64,000 nucleotides of DNA from Breoghania sp. Lineage in GTDB: Bacteria; Pseudomonadota; Alphaproteobacteria; Rhizobiales; Stappiaceae. Positions 42,811 through 51,219 of the stretch are shown piece after piece. Made by a program: the position numbers and the translations under genes. Within the stretch, counting starts at the first letter, position 1; every line of letters begins with the position of its first letter. Location of the stretch: positions 272,093 to 336,092 of the forward strand of contig NZ_JASJAV010000003.1 of the NCBI RefSeq assembly GCF_030066895.1. The letters run 5' to 3'. The notes under the pieces are model-generated. The model searched no databases and was not told the DNA's origin. It saw nothing but the letters and a program-made list of their open reading frames with translations.

Positions 42811-43520
42811 TCAAAAGAATCTAATTAGATTTACTTTCAACCTCAATATTTTACTTGTGCTATTCAGAATAAATGTGCGTGAATAATATAATTCTGTGGG
42901 ATAAATACGATCATAAAATTTGGAAATATAGAATTGAACGATGTACATATTTGAGTCACCAGAATTATATTATTTCGAAACCAAATCTGTATTGGAAATA
43001 AAAGATCGAAAAACCTGGAAGAAGCTCGGTATGTTGTCGTCGAACTCCAGCGATGATGGAGGCCCACTTCATCGGCATCACAAAACAATCGATTGCCGTA
43101 CGAGAGAACCTTGGTTCGACCTGACTGGTCGTTAAATGGCGTCCGAGGATCGCCCCGCCGCGTTTCAATTTTGTCCGCCAAGCACTTCAACAAGGTAGTC
43201 GCAGCAACCTGAACACGAAGAGCGACGTGCGCTAGAGGGCGTAGAGGAACATCACCTTATGTGGGAGGAATTCTTTTTTCATGCCGGAATAGAGACATGT
43301 TCGAAGGAAATCTCGTCGAGGATCGATCGGAGATACTGCATGGTAATTCAGTCGGTCAAAAACATAGCGTCGCGATTTTTATTTACCCGTCAGCCCCCCA
43401 AAAAAACGGCGCCGTCGCATCGATGATGCAGAAAAAATGAAAATGTGCCGGGCGCGCAACGGGATAAGCGTGAAAGCGCTGTATACCCGACGTAAGTACT
43501 GGCGTGTGGTGGGGGGCTGA
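42811..43520. other. 710-base AT-rich stretch without a gene
   Basis: The first 150 bases are strongly AT-rich and probably hold the adhesin promoter. A reading on the minus strand near 42900-43190 is open for about 109 codons but shows no family I recognise and overlaps the AT-rich part. The remainder (43200-43520) shows nothing coding. Confidence 0.5.
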
Positions 43521-43563
43521 GTGACGTGCTCCCCGTCTTTGGACCGCTCCGAGCGGGAACATC
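43521..43563 (+). repeat. IS-end-like sequence, copy 2
   Basis: Shares TGACGTGCTC, a central TTTGG block and CCGAGCGG plus AACATC with 39573-39615, in the same orientation. It cuts off the integrase fragment on its right, so it could mark the insertion that truncated that gene. Confidence 0.45.
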
Positions 43564-43578
43564 TCAGGGGAGCGGATC

Positions 43579-43851
43579 TCAGAGGTCGGCTCGGGAGACG
43601 TCGGCCTTGGTCTTTGCCCGGAGATTTCGCCGCAGGCTTTGCCATTCGCCGTCGAGCTTCATCCGCTCAATACGAACCAGCCGTTCGGCTTCTTCGAAGT
43701 CGCCGGTTTTCAGGGATTTGCGGATTTCTGTCTTGCCGACGGCGGCTCTAAGGTCGTCTGGCACCCGGATGCGCAGCCAGAATACGTTGCCGCGCTTCTG
43801 CAGATTGCGCGTTCGTCTCGGCACTGGTTTACGAGCCCTTGTGTACCACAT
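43579..43851 (-). pseudogene. Truncated phage-type integrase (DUF6538 N-terminal part)
   Basis: About 90 residues remain of a tyrosine-recombinase-type integrase. The DUF6538 segment is clear: RTRNLQKRGNVFWLRIRVPD, DLRAAVGKTEIRKSLKTGDF, EEAERLVRIERMKLDGEWQS. The core-binding and catalytic domains (R, H-x-x-R, Y) are absent because the frame stops beside an IS-end-like sequence. GTG near 43827 is another possible start. The gene lies 62 bases from the 3' end of tRNA-Ala and points away from it, the usual arrangement for an island integrated into a tRNA gene. Confidence 0.75.
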
Positions 43852-43912
43852 GAGCAGACCAGATCATTGAAATAAAAGGATTTATTTTGAGTTCAACGCG
43901 ATAAAATGGGGA

Positions 43913-43988
<76 letters not shown>

Positions 43989-44446
43989 ATCTCTTGGGTG
44001 AGGCACATGTAGTCGGCGGGGAGTGGACTGTCAAGATCATCGTGCAGGGAAATCAAACCTTCTTTACAATCCTGTGCAAAGGAAAGGCGCGAAACGATGC
44101 GTAAGCCAAGACAGTGACGCCTTATCCTTGGCCAGCCGCGCCGCTGCGGCCGGTGTCGCGTGGGGATGGTGAGCCCGGTCGTTGCAGGCAGGGGAGGCGA
44201 TTCGGGAGCGGGGCTCGCGTTCCGCCTGCGAATGCCGCGGGAAGGATAAAAGGAGGCGGGGAGGGCCAGACTCAATGTGCGGCGCCAAACGGTGCGAATT
44301 CTCTTTCTCAGGTTGCTTCCGGCATTTACCGCGCGCCCAACGGGATCATTGCCCGTCTTGCCATGCAGGCGGGCTGTCGTTACACCTGCCACACGTAAAA
44401 TCGCCGGAAACTTATCGAGACCCCGAACACGGAAAGATCGACCGAG
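43989..44446. other. 458-base stretch without a gene
   Basis: No coding frame fits on either strand; readings here lack homology. It must contain the promoters for tRNA-Ala (leftward) and the yggT operon (rightward), but no convincing boxes were singled out. Confidence 0.45.
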
Positions 44447-44743
44447 ATGGCCGTCGTCTGCTCCATCGTCCCCGTTGTCCTGCTTGCGCTGCAGCTCTAT
44501 TTCTACATCATCACCGCATCCGCGATCTTTTCGTGGCTCTATGCGTTCAACGTGATCAATCCGCGTAATCAGGTCGTGGGCATGATCGGTCAGGCGCTCT
44601 ATGCGTTGACCGAGCCGGTCTATCGACCGATCCGCTCCATTCTGCCCGCCATGGGCGGGCTGGATCTGTCGCCGATCGTTGTCATCCTGATTCTGATTCT
44701 CATTCAGAACCTGATCACGAACCTGAGCGGCTGCTACTACTAG
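44447..44743 (+). CDS. YggT-family membrane protein
   Basis: A 98-residue inner-membrane protein of the YggT family (PF02325), with two hydrophobic segments (VPVVLLALQLYFYIITASAI near the start and a C-terminal SPIVVILILILIQNLI). The family motif ALYALTEPVYRPIRSILPAM lies between them. The family is linked to osmotic shock tolerance and division-related membrane processes, with no defined biochemical role. It ends in TAG, showing that TAG is a normal stop in this genome. DUF167 and folD follow, in the same direction. Confidence 0.88.
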   Translation: MAVVCSIVPVVLLALQLYFYIITASAIFSWLYAFNVINPRNQVVGMIGQALYALTEPVYRPIRSILPAMGGLDLSPIVVILILILIQNLITNLSGCYY

Positions 44744-44756
44744 GATATCGGCTCTC

Positions 44757-45089
44757 ATGAGCGATGCTGTCCCCTGGCGCGCGGTCGAGGGCGGGGTGAA
44801 GCTGTCACTCCGTCTCACGCCCAAAGCCGGGCGGGACGGCATCGACGGGATTGGTGAACTCTCCGACGGGCGGTCCGTGCTTCTGGTGCGGGTGAGGGCG
44901 GTGCCGAAAAAGGGCGCGGCCAACAAGGCGCTGCTGGAAAAGATGCTCGCCAAGGCGCTCAAGGCGCCTGAGCGCGACGTCAGCGTCGAAGCCGGTCACA
45001 CGGCCCGCATCAAGACCGTTCTGCTGACCGGAGACAAGGCGGAACTCTGCCATGCGCTAGAGGCTCTCACGCAGCCGGGCGCAGGCTGA
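44757..45089 (+). CDS. DUF167/YggU-family protein
   Basis: A 110-residue small cytoplasmic protein. The family core is SLRLTPKAGRDGIDGI near residue 18 and RVRAVPKKGAANKALLEKML around residues 45-64, followed by the basic AGHTARIKTVLLTGD. The function of the family is unknown; pairing with yggT is very common across Proteobacteria, and the same pairing is seen here (13 bases apart). The frame is intact. Confidence 0.88.
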   Translation: MSDAVPWRAVEGGVKLSLRLTPKAGRDGIDGIGELSDGRSVLLVRVRAVPKKGAANKALLEKMLAKALKAPERDVSVEAGHTARIKTVLLTGDKAELCHALEALTQPGAG

Positions 45090-45146
45090 TAAGAACGGCG
45101 CGATCGGTTTCCAAGCTTCTTCCAGATCTTTCAAGGACGAAATATC

Positions 45147-46058
45147 ATGAGTGCCACCCTCACCGACGGTAAGGTCCGTGCCGCCCGTTTGCGTGAAACG
45201 GTCGCAAATGCCGCAGATGTGCTGAAGCGCGAAAAGGGCGTGGAGCCCGGTCTGGCCGTGGTGCTGGTGGGCGAGGATTCGGCAAGCCAGGTCTATGTCG
45301 CCAGCAAGGTGCGGCTGACGAAGGAATGTGGCATGCGTTCCATCGAGCACATCCTGCCGGCGGAAACCAGCCAGGCCGATCTCCTTGCCCTCGTACAGAA
45401 GCTGAATGCTGACGAGAGCGTCGACGGCATTCTGGTGCAGATGCCGCTGTCCGATCATATCGATTCCGATGCGATCGTGCTCGCCATCGACCCGGCGAAG
45501 GACGTCGACGGACTTCATCCGGTCAATGCGGGCCGGATCGTGCTGGGCAAGCCGGGGCTGGTGCCGTGCACGCCGCAGGGCTGCGTGATCCTGGTCAAGG
45601 AGGTGATGGCGGAGAAGACCGGCGGTGATCTTTCCGGGCTCGATGCGCTGGTGCTGGGGCGCTCCATTCTGGTCGGGAAGCCGATGGCGCTTCTGCTGCA
45701 GAACGAGAACTGCACCGTCACCATGGCCCATTCGTGCACGCGCAATCTGGAAGAGGCCTGTCGGCGCGCCGATATCGTCGTTGCCGCCGTCGGTCGTCCG
45801 CGTATGGTCAAGGGCGACTGGCTGAAGCCGGGTGCCTGCGTCATCGATGTCGGCATCAACCGCATCCCCGCGCCGGAGAAGGGCGAAGGCAAGACGCGGC
45901 TCGTGGGCGATGTGGATTTCGACAGTGCGGTGGACGTCGCCGATTCGATCACGCCGGTGCCGGGCGGCGTCGGCCCGATGACGATTGCCTGCCTGCTCGC
46001 CAATACCATTCGGGCGGCCTGCAAGCGGCGCGGCTTCGCGGTGCCCGATCTCGGCTGA
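45147..46058 (+). CDS. folD: Bifunctional methylenetetrahydrofolate dehydrogenase/cyclohydrolase
   Basis: An intact 303-residue enzyme that interconverts 5,10-methylene- and 10-formyl-tetrahydrofolate in the cytoplasm, supplying one-carbon units for purines and fMet. Motifs: [16 protein letters not shown] with the catalytic Lys (near residue 56), [17 protein letters not shown], the ring [24 protein letters not shown], the Rossmann [17 protein letters not shown], and [16 protein letters not shown] at the end. It starts at ATG 45147 after AAGGACGAAAT. Confidence 0.96.
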   Translation: MSATLTDGKVRAARLRETVANAADVLKREKGVEPGLAVVLVGEDSASQVYVASKVRLTKECGMRSIEHILPAETSQADLLALVQKLNADESVDGILVQMPLSDHIDSDAIVLAIDPAKDVDGLHPVNAGRIVLGKPGLVPCTPQGCVILVKEVMAEKTGGDLSGLDALVLGRSILVGKPMALLLQNENCTVTMAHSCTRNLEEACRRADIVVAAVGRPRMVKGDWLKPGACVIDVGINRIPAPEKGEGKTRLVGDVDFDSAVDVADSITPVPGGVGPMTIACLLANTIRAACKRRGFAVPDLG

Positions 46059-46192
46059 AACGGGGACGGGCCGACAGGATCCGTAAGAGCTCTGATTCGC
46101 GTCTCCATGCGCGCGGTAGGGCCAATTGTAACGGAGCCGTTGAGGACTTCTTAAATCCGCACGCGGCAGGGTCTGCTCAGAGAAGCAAGATC

Positions 46193-46381
46193 ATGAGCAC
46201 CACCGCCACTGCCACTGTTGTCGCCGACCGGTCCCAGGCCGTGTCCTCGATGCTTGCGTCCTTCATGAAGCAGGGCGCGCAGCAGGCACAGGCCATGGCG
46301 GCGATGCTGGAAGAGGCGGCTCAGCCTGCAAAGGCGACCGCCCCCAGCGGTATGGGCGCGCGAGTCGACGTCCAGGCCTGA
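46193..46381 (+). CDS. Small protein A with VDVQA C-terminus
   Basis: A 62-residue protein I do not recognise. It begins MSTTATATVVADRSQAV and has a predicted amphipathic helix rich in Gln, Ala and Met (SMLASFMKQGAQQAQAMAAM), then a Pro/Ala stretch and a C-terminus GMGARVDVQA. It has no signal peptide. It is preceded by AGAGAAGCAAG. The last ten residues match those of the next small gene (GVGERVDISV). The layout loosely recalls YjfB-type small motility proteins, but this is a weak guess. Confidence 0.6.
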   Translation: MSTTATATVVADRSQAVSSMLASFMKQGAQQAQAMAAMLEEAAQPAKATAPSGMGARVDVQA

Positions 46382-46551
46382 GTTTCGATGATTTCAGTCG
46401 AAATTTAGCTACCCGGTATAGGCTTGGTTGAGCATCTTAAGATATCATTCAGGTTTGTTACCACGCGTTAGCGCGAAGTCGCGACCCTGTGCTCACGTTC
46501 TGACACGCTTACATCCTGATACTCACGTCCTGATACAAGGAGTGCGTTCAA

Positions 46552-46800
46552 ATGCAGATCACTGGCGCCGGGCCCGCTCAACAGACCCAGTTCGATTTCG
46601 ATACGAAAATCGAAAAGCAGGGCAGCGACGAGGCGGAATCTAGAACGCAGGTTGCCGCAGAACAGTCCGTGCCCGGAAGCGAGGCGCGCGAACAGACGGC
46701 CTCTGTCCAGGCTTCGTCCGAAAGTTCTGAAAACAACACCGAGGACCGCTCCGGCAACCGCGAACGCGGAGTTGGCGAGCGGGTTGACATTTCGGTGTGA
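46552..46800 (+). CDS. Small acidic protein B with VDISV C-terminus
   Basis: An 82-residue, Ser/Glu/Gln-rich, probably disordered protein starting MQITGAGPAQQTQFDFDTK. The middle contains many S, E, N and Q residues and no hydrophobic core. It ends RERGVGERVDISV, sharing the pattern G-x-G-x-R-V-D with the preceding small protein. An ACAAGGAGTG ribosome site precedes ATG 46552, and a strong terminator follows about 80 bases after its stop. No known family is recognised. Confidence 0.6.
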   Translation: MQITGAGPAQQTQFDFDTKIEKQGSDEAESRTQVAAEQSVPGSEAREQTASVQASSESSENNTEDRSGNRERGVGERVDISV

Positions 46801-46850
46801 GGCCGCGCGCAGCGAGCCTCGCGCGGCGAAGTCGAGATTTTCTGATCATC

Positions 46851-46913
46851 GCAGCCATCCCCGCGGCTGCGATCGAAAAAGCCGGTTCCGTGTGTGCATG
46901 GGGCCGGCTTTTT
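46851..46913. terminator. Double hairpin, bidirectional terminator
   Basis: AAAAAGCCGG (46876-46885) pairs with CCGGCTTTTT (46904-46913), giving A- and T-flanked stem ends on both strands. A second stem GCAGCC/GGCTGC lies just upstream (46851-46870). It separates the rightward small-protein genes from the leftward TlpA gene. Confidence 0.8.
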
Positions 46914-46991
46914 TATCGCGGGGACGACAGTACGAGGCAAACCGACGGTCTTTCCTGCTAGACTTTTCGAAAAGGCCTAGCGCGGTTTTCT

Positions 46992-47672
46992 TCAGTTCTT
47001 CCCGTCCATTGCGGCTGTCAGCAGCACCTGAGCGTCGGGCGAATCCCATTCTGCCGGGCCGTACATGGTGCCGATCTCGCATCCTTCAGGGCTCACTAGC
47101 ATGGTGGTGGGCAGGCCGGTCGCGCGGCTCATCGAGCGCAATTCGTTGAAGATGCCCATGCTGTCGTCGGCATAGTGGGCCAGATGCTTCACGTCGATCT
47201 CTTTCATGAAATTCCAGGGCCGGTCGCCGCCGCGCGTATCCACGTTGACCGGAACCACCTGGAAATCATCGCTGTCCAGCGCGCCTTCCAGACGGTCGAG
47301 CGCGGGCATTTCCTTGCGGCACGGGGCGCACCAGGTGGCCCAGAGGTTCAAAAGCACGGTCTTTCCGGCGAAATCGGCGACCGTCATGTCGGTGCCGTCC
47401 TGCGCCTTGAAGGCGAGGCTGGAGACGTCGAGCGCCTTGGTCGTGGGCAGGAAGGCGGCCACCTCGCCGGTTGCCAGCGGTTTGATTTTTGCTGCGGTGG
47501 CCAGTGACGCCTTGCAAGTCTTGTCAGCGCCCGAGTTGCCATCGGGCCATCCGATCCCGTATATCGCTGCCACACCCATTGCCGCGCCCGCCAATCCGGC
47601 GAGCACGATCAATTTCAGGCCGTTTCCGCGTTTCGGGTTTTCGTTGGCGGGTTCGGTCATCTTTCTAGGCAA
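46992..47672 (-). CDS. TlpA-family thiol:disulfide oxidoreductase
   Basis: A membrane-anchored periplasmic thioredoxin-like protein of 226 residues. An N-terminal helix ([20 protein letters not shown]) anchors it. The thioredoxin domain carries [20 protein letters not shown], with the C-A-P-C active site, and [16 protein letters not shown] with the cis-Pro loop. TlpA/CycY proteins reduce apocytochrome c or CuA-site cysteines. It is divergent from argH with only about 20 bases between starts. This adjacency to argH is conserved in Hyphomicrobiales. Confidence 0.9.
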   Translation of the reverse strand: MPRKMTEPANENPKRGNGLKLIVLAGLAGAAMGVAAIYGIGWPDGNSGADKTCKASLATAAKIKPLATGEVAAFLPTTKALDVSSLAFKAQDGTDMTVADFAGKTVLLNLWATWCAPCRKEMPALDRLEGALDSDDFQVVPVNVDTRGGDRPWNFMKEIDVKHLAHYADDSMGIFNELRSMSRATGLPTTMLVSPEGCEIGTMYGPAEWDSPDAQVLLTAAMDGKN

Positions 47673-47693
47673 CCTTGCTTAAGGGGCTTGAGG

Positions 47694-49091
47694 ATGAGCA
47701 ATCGCATGTGGGGCGGCCGGTTCGCCGAGGGTCCCGACGCCATCATGGAGGAAATCAATGCCTCCATCGACTATGACCGCAAGCTCTATCAGCAGGATAT
47801 CGCCGGGTCCAAGGCTCATGTTCGCATGCTGGCCGCGCAAGGCATTGTCGGCGCGCAGGATGCGGAGGCGATCGCCAAGGGTCTAGACACGATCCTGTCA
47901 GAAATAGAGGCGGGCACGTTCATCTTTTCGCGCGCACTCGAAGACATCCATATGAACATCGAGGCGCGGCTGGCCGATCTCATCGGCGATGCGGCGGGAC
48001 GTCTGCACACCGCGCGCTCGCGCAACGACCAGGTGGCGCTCGATTTCCGCCTGTGGGTGCGCGACACGCTCGATACGCTCGACCATCAGCTTTCCGAGCT
48101 GCAGCAGGCCCTGGCGGAAAAGGCTGAAAAGCACGCCGGTGCGGTGATGCCCGGCTTTACGCATCTGCAGTCGGCCCAGCCCGTCACCTTCGGCCATCAC
48201 ATGCTGGCCTATGTGGAGATGATCGCGCGCGATCGCAGCCGTGTGCGCGATGCCCGCAAGCGGATGAACGAATGTCCGCTGGGCTCCGCAGCATTGGCCG
48301 GAACCTCCTTCCCGATCGATCGGTTCGCGACGGCGGAAGCACTTGGCTTCGATCGGCCGACGGCCAATTCGCTCGATGCGGTGGCCGATCGCGATTTCAT
48401 TCTGGAAGCCTTGTCGACGGCGGCCATCTGCGCGGTGCACCTGTCGCGGCTGGCTGAGGAAATCGTGCTGTGGTGCTCGGCCCAGTTCGGGTTCGTGAAG
48501 CTGTCGGACAAGTTCGCCACCGGCTCCTCGATCATGCCGCAGAAGCGCAATCCGGATGCCGCCGAACTGGTGCGCGCCAAGACGGGCCGCATTTCCGGTG
48601 CCCTGCTTGGCCTGCTGACGGTGATGAAGGGCCTGCCGCTCGCCTATTCCAAAGACATGCAGGAAGACAAGGAACAGGCCTTCAACGCGCTTTCCAACCT
48701 GTCGCTGGCGGTTGACGTGATGACCGGCATGGTCGGCGACATGGAGCCGGACGTCACGCGCCTGAAGAAGGCCGCCGGGTCGGGCTATTCCACGGCGACC
48801 GATCTCGCCGACTGGCTGGTCCGGGTTCTGGGCGTGCCGTTCCGTCGGGCCCATCACATCACCGGGTCCATTGTCGGCATCGCGGCGGCCAAGGGTATCG
48901 ACCTGCACAAGGTGCCGTTGGCCGAAATGCAGGAGGTTGAGCCGGGGATCACCGAGGGCGTCTATTCGGTGCTGTCCGTTGGCAAGTCGGTCAAAAGCCG
49001 CGTCTCCTACGGCGGCACGGCACCGAGCAACGTGCGCAAGCAGGCCCGGTGCTGGCTGAAGCAGCTGGAGAAGGAACGGGCCAAGGCCTGA
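47694..49091 (+). CDS. argH: Argininosuccinate lyase
   Basis: Last step of arginine biosynthesis: argininosuccinate to arginine and fumarate. The protein is 465 residues, normal. Start [15 protein letters not shown] at ATG 47694 (TTG 47688 would add two residues). Motifs: [40 protein letters not shown], and the superfamily signature [19 protein letters not shown], with the catalytic Ser in the flexible loop before it. The frame is free of lesions. Confidence 0.96.
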   Translation: MSNRMWGGRFAEGPDAIMEEINASIDYDRKLYQQDIAGSKAHVRMLAAQGIVGAQDAEAIAKGLDTILSEIEAGTFIFSRALEDIHMNIEARLADLIGDAAGRLHTARSRNDQVALDFRLWVRDTLDTLDHQLSELQQALAEKAEKHAGAVMPGFTHLQSAQPVTFGHHMLAYVEMIARDRSRVRDARKRMNECPLGSAALAGTSFPIDRFATAEALGFDRPTANSLDAVADRDFILEALSTAAICAVHLSRLAEEIVLWCSAQFGFVKLSDKFATGSSIMPQKRNPDAAELVRAKTGRISGALLGLLTVMKGLPLAYSKDMQEDKEQAFNALSNLSLAVDVMTGMVGDMEPDVTRLKKAAGSGYSTATDLADWLVRVLGVPFRRAHHITGSIVGIAAAKGIDLHKVPLAEMQEVEPGITEGVYSVLSVGKSVKSRVSYGGTAPSNVRKQARCWLKQLEKERAKA

Positions 49092-49272
49092 TCCGTCTTG
49101 AGGTGAGTGGCCCCGGTCGCTCACCCTTCGAGCCTCATGGGCGCCCCATCTGCGCCTGGGCGGATGAGCGGCAAGACGTCCGTTCCCCCAAACAACGTCT
49201 TGAAGCAAATCGCACTCCGTGCGACAGGAGAGAGAGCACACCCGCGCCGTTTGAAGAAATCTGGAGAGATCC

Positions 49273-49494
49273 GTGAGCGTCGTTCGTTCCGCCCGTCTGG
49301 CCGTTCTCGCCGTCGCCGTCCTGACGCTCACCTTGAGCGGATGCGGGCGTCGCGGGCCGTTGGAACCGCCGAGTGCGGCGCAAAAACCGGAAGTTGCCAG
49401 CGCGGCCGCCGTCGCGCCCGGTGCGGCTCAAGACGAGAAACCGGCGCCGTCGGAAAATATGACAAGCCGTTCATTCTCGATCCCCTGATCTGAT
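49273..49494 (+). pseudogene. lptM: LptM-like small lipoprotein with shifted C-terminus
   Basis: A 71-73-residue lipoprotein. The signal peptide ends in lipobox LTLSGCGRRGPLEPP, diagnostic for LptM/YifL (outer-membrane lipoprotein that helps mature the LPS translocon LptD). In Hyphomicrobiales the C-terminus usually ends with a D-K-P-F-I-L-D-like motif. Here one frame ends NMTSRSFSIP, whereas the +1 frame right there encodes KYDKPFILDPLI before a stop. One base seems lost in the A-run near 49456. The exported, lipidated N-terminal part remains, so partial function is possible. It lies between argH and lysA, as is usual. Confidence 0.75.
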
Positions 49495-49513
49495 CTCTCT
49501 GGAGCTAAAGCTC

Positions 49514-50785
49514 GTGCATAATTTTTCGTATCGCAACGGCGTTCTGCACGCCGAAGACGTGAGCGTAGCCGATATCGCGCGCGAGGTCGGCACGCCTTTC
49601 TACTGTTACTCCACCACAACGCTGGAACGTCACTACAAGGTCTTTTCCGAGTCTTTCTCGTCGATCGACGCTCTGGTCTGCTACGCCATGAAGGCTAATT
49701 CCAATCAGGCCGTGCTGACGACGCTTGCGCGTCTTGGCGCGGGGATGGACGTGGTCTCTGAAGGCGAATTGCGCCGCGCGCTCGCCGCGGGCGTGCCCGG
49801 CAGCCGGATCATGTTCTCCGGCGTCGGCAAGACCGACCATGAGCTGGCCTTCGCGCTCGACAACGACATCCTGTGCTTCAACGTGGAATCGGAGCCGGAA
49901 CTGGAAGCGCTCTCGCGGGTCGCGGCCTCCAAGGGCCGGACGGCGCGGGTCTCGCTGCGTATCAATCCGGACGTCGATGCGCGCACGCACAAGAAGATCT
50001 CCACCGGCAAGGTTGAGAACAAGTTCGGCATTCCGTGGCAGCGCGCCCGCGAGGTTTACGGGCGTGCGGCCGATCTGCCGGGTATAGAAGTCACCGGCAT
50101 CGACATACATATCGGCTCGCAGATCACCGAGCTGGAGCCTTTCGATGCCGCGTTCGCGCGTCTCGGCGAACTGATCGAGACCTTGCGCGCCGACGGTCAC
50201 CGCATCGGGCACGTGGATCTGGGCGGCGGGCTCGGCATTCCCTATCGCGACAGCAACGAATTGCCGCCGCACCCGGAGGCCTACGCCGAACTGGTGAAGA
50301 CCCATGTGGAACGGCTCGACTGCCAGATCGTGTTCGAGCCCGGTCGTCTGATCGCGGGCAATGCGGGCATCCTCGTCTCGCAGGTCGTCTACGTGAAGCA
50401 CGGGGCGGACCAGACCTTCATCATTGCCGATGCAGCGATGAACGATCTGATCCGCCCGACGCTCTACGAGGCCTGGCACGAGATCGCTTCGGTCGTGGAG
50501 CCCGCCGTCGATGCCCCGCGCATCAAGGCGGATGTCGTCGGGCCGGTTTGCGAAACGGGCGACTATCTCGGTCTTGGTCGCGACATGCCGGCGGTTTCGG
50601 CCGGAGATCTGATCGCGGTCTATTCCGCCGGAGCTTATGGCGCGGTTCAGGCAGGGACCTACAATTCCCGCCGTCTTGTGCCGGAGGTTCTGGTGAACGG
50701 CGCCGAGTATGCCGTGGTCCGTCCGCGTCCCAGCTACGACGATCTGATCGCTCTCGATCGCATTCCGGACTGGCTGAAGGACTGA
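49514..50785 (+). CDS. lysA: Diaminopimelate decarboxylase
   Basis: A PLP enzyme of 423 residues making lysine from meso-diaminopimelate. The PLP lysine lies in ALVCYAMKANSNQAV (about residue 60). Other motifs: GAGMDVVSEGELRRALAAGV, VTGIDIHIGSQITEL with the catalytic-site His, DLGGGLGIP, FEPGRLIAGNAG, and the C-terminal GPVCETGDYLGLGRDMP containing the active-site Cys-Glu. It starts at GTG 49514 after CTCTGGAGCT and has no lesion. Confidence 0.96.
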   Translation: MHNFSYRNGVLHAEDVSVADIAREVGTPFYCYSTTTLERHYKVFSESFSSIDALVCYAMKANSNQAVLTTLARLGAGMDVVSEGELRRALAAGVPGSRIMFSGVGKTDHELAFALDNDILCFNVESEPELEALSRVAASKGRTARVSLRINPDVDARTHKKISTGKVENKFGIPWQRAREVYGRAADLPGIEVTGIDIHIGSQITELEPFDAAFARLGELIETLRADGHRIGHVDLGGGLGIPYRDSNELPPHPEAYAELVKTHVERLDCQIVFEPGRLIAGNAGILVSQVVYVKHGADQTFIIADAAMNDLIRPTLYEAWHEIASVVEPAVDAPRIKADVVGPVCETGDYLGLGRDMPAVSAGDLIAVYSAGAYGAVQAGTYNSRRLVPEVLVNGAEYAVVRPRPSYDDLIALDRIPDWLKD

Positions 50786-51219
50786 GGCGCGCAGACCTCA
50801 AGCTGCGGAAACCTCGATGTTCGCCAATCGCCTCTCCCATGGGGGGAGGTCGGACCAACGGTCCGGGTGAGGGGTATTGATCTTTCGTGGATACGGCGAA
50901 CTCTCATCCCCTCACCCTAACTCTCTCCCCATGGGAGAGGGGACTTGTGCGTCTCCTGCCGCGTCTTGCCAAGCAATGACACGCTTTCGGCGACGCTGAG
51001 GACGCCTTCTCGTTTCCCGCTCTTGAACGCACCGGTCTTTCCCCCTCTTGAACTGATTGTGACCGGGGAAAACACGCAGCGGCCATAATTAGCTTGCCGT
51101 GTGGCGGTCCGCGACACACCCTGTAGACTGTGCGATGCGTCGGATCGTCAAAATGACGCCGTTACCAGGTACGTCATTCGGGGAGACGATCGGCAACCGG
51201 CAATCGGGGAGCTTCAGTC
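50786..51219. other. 434-base intergenic stretch with a REP-like inverted repeat
   Basis: No gene is seen. It contains the inverted repeat described at 50831-50940 and, further right, the upstream region of the TIGR02302 gene. Confidence 0.6.
50831..50940. repeat. REP-like inverted repeat
   Basis: CCTCTCCCATGGGG (50831-50844) pairs perfectly with CCCCATGGGAGAGG (50927-50940), and inside it GGGTGAGGGG (50865-50874) pairs with CCCCTCACCC (50908-50917). Such CCCCTCACCC/CTCTCCC elements are common intergenic repeats of Alphaproteobacteria. Confidence 0.75.

Noticed and set aside
43080..43140. A short stretch resembling the conserved TACGAGAG loop of 23S rRNA
   Set aside because: Only about 12 bases agree and the flanks do not match rRNA.
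42864..43193. A 109-codon leftward open frame beside the adhesin
   Set aside because: It lies in AT-rich promoter-like DNA, lacks a ribosome site and resembles no known family.
47898..49331. A 477-codon open frame antisense to argH
   Set aside because: It mirrors the codon structure of argH in GC-rich DNA, has no family features, and argH is certain. The same applies to the long antisense frame opposite typA (56614-58368).
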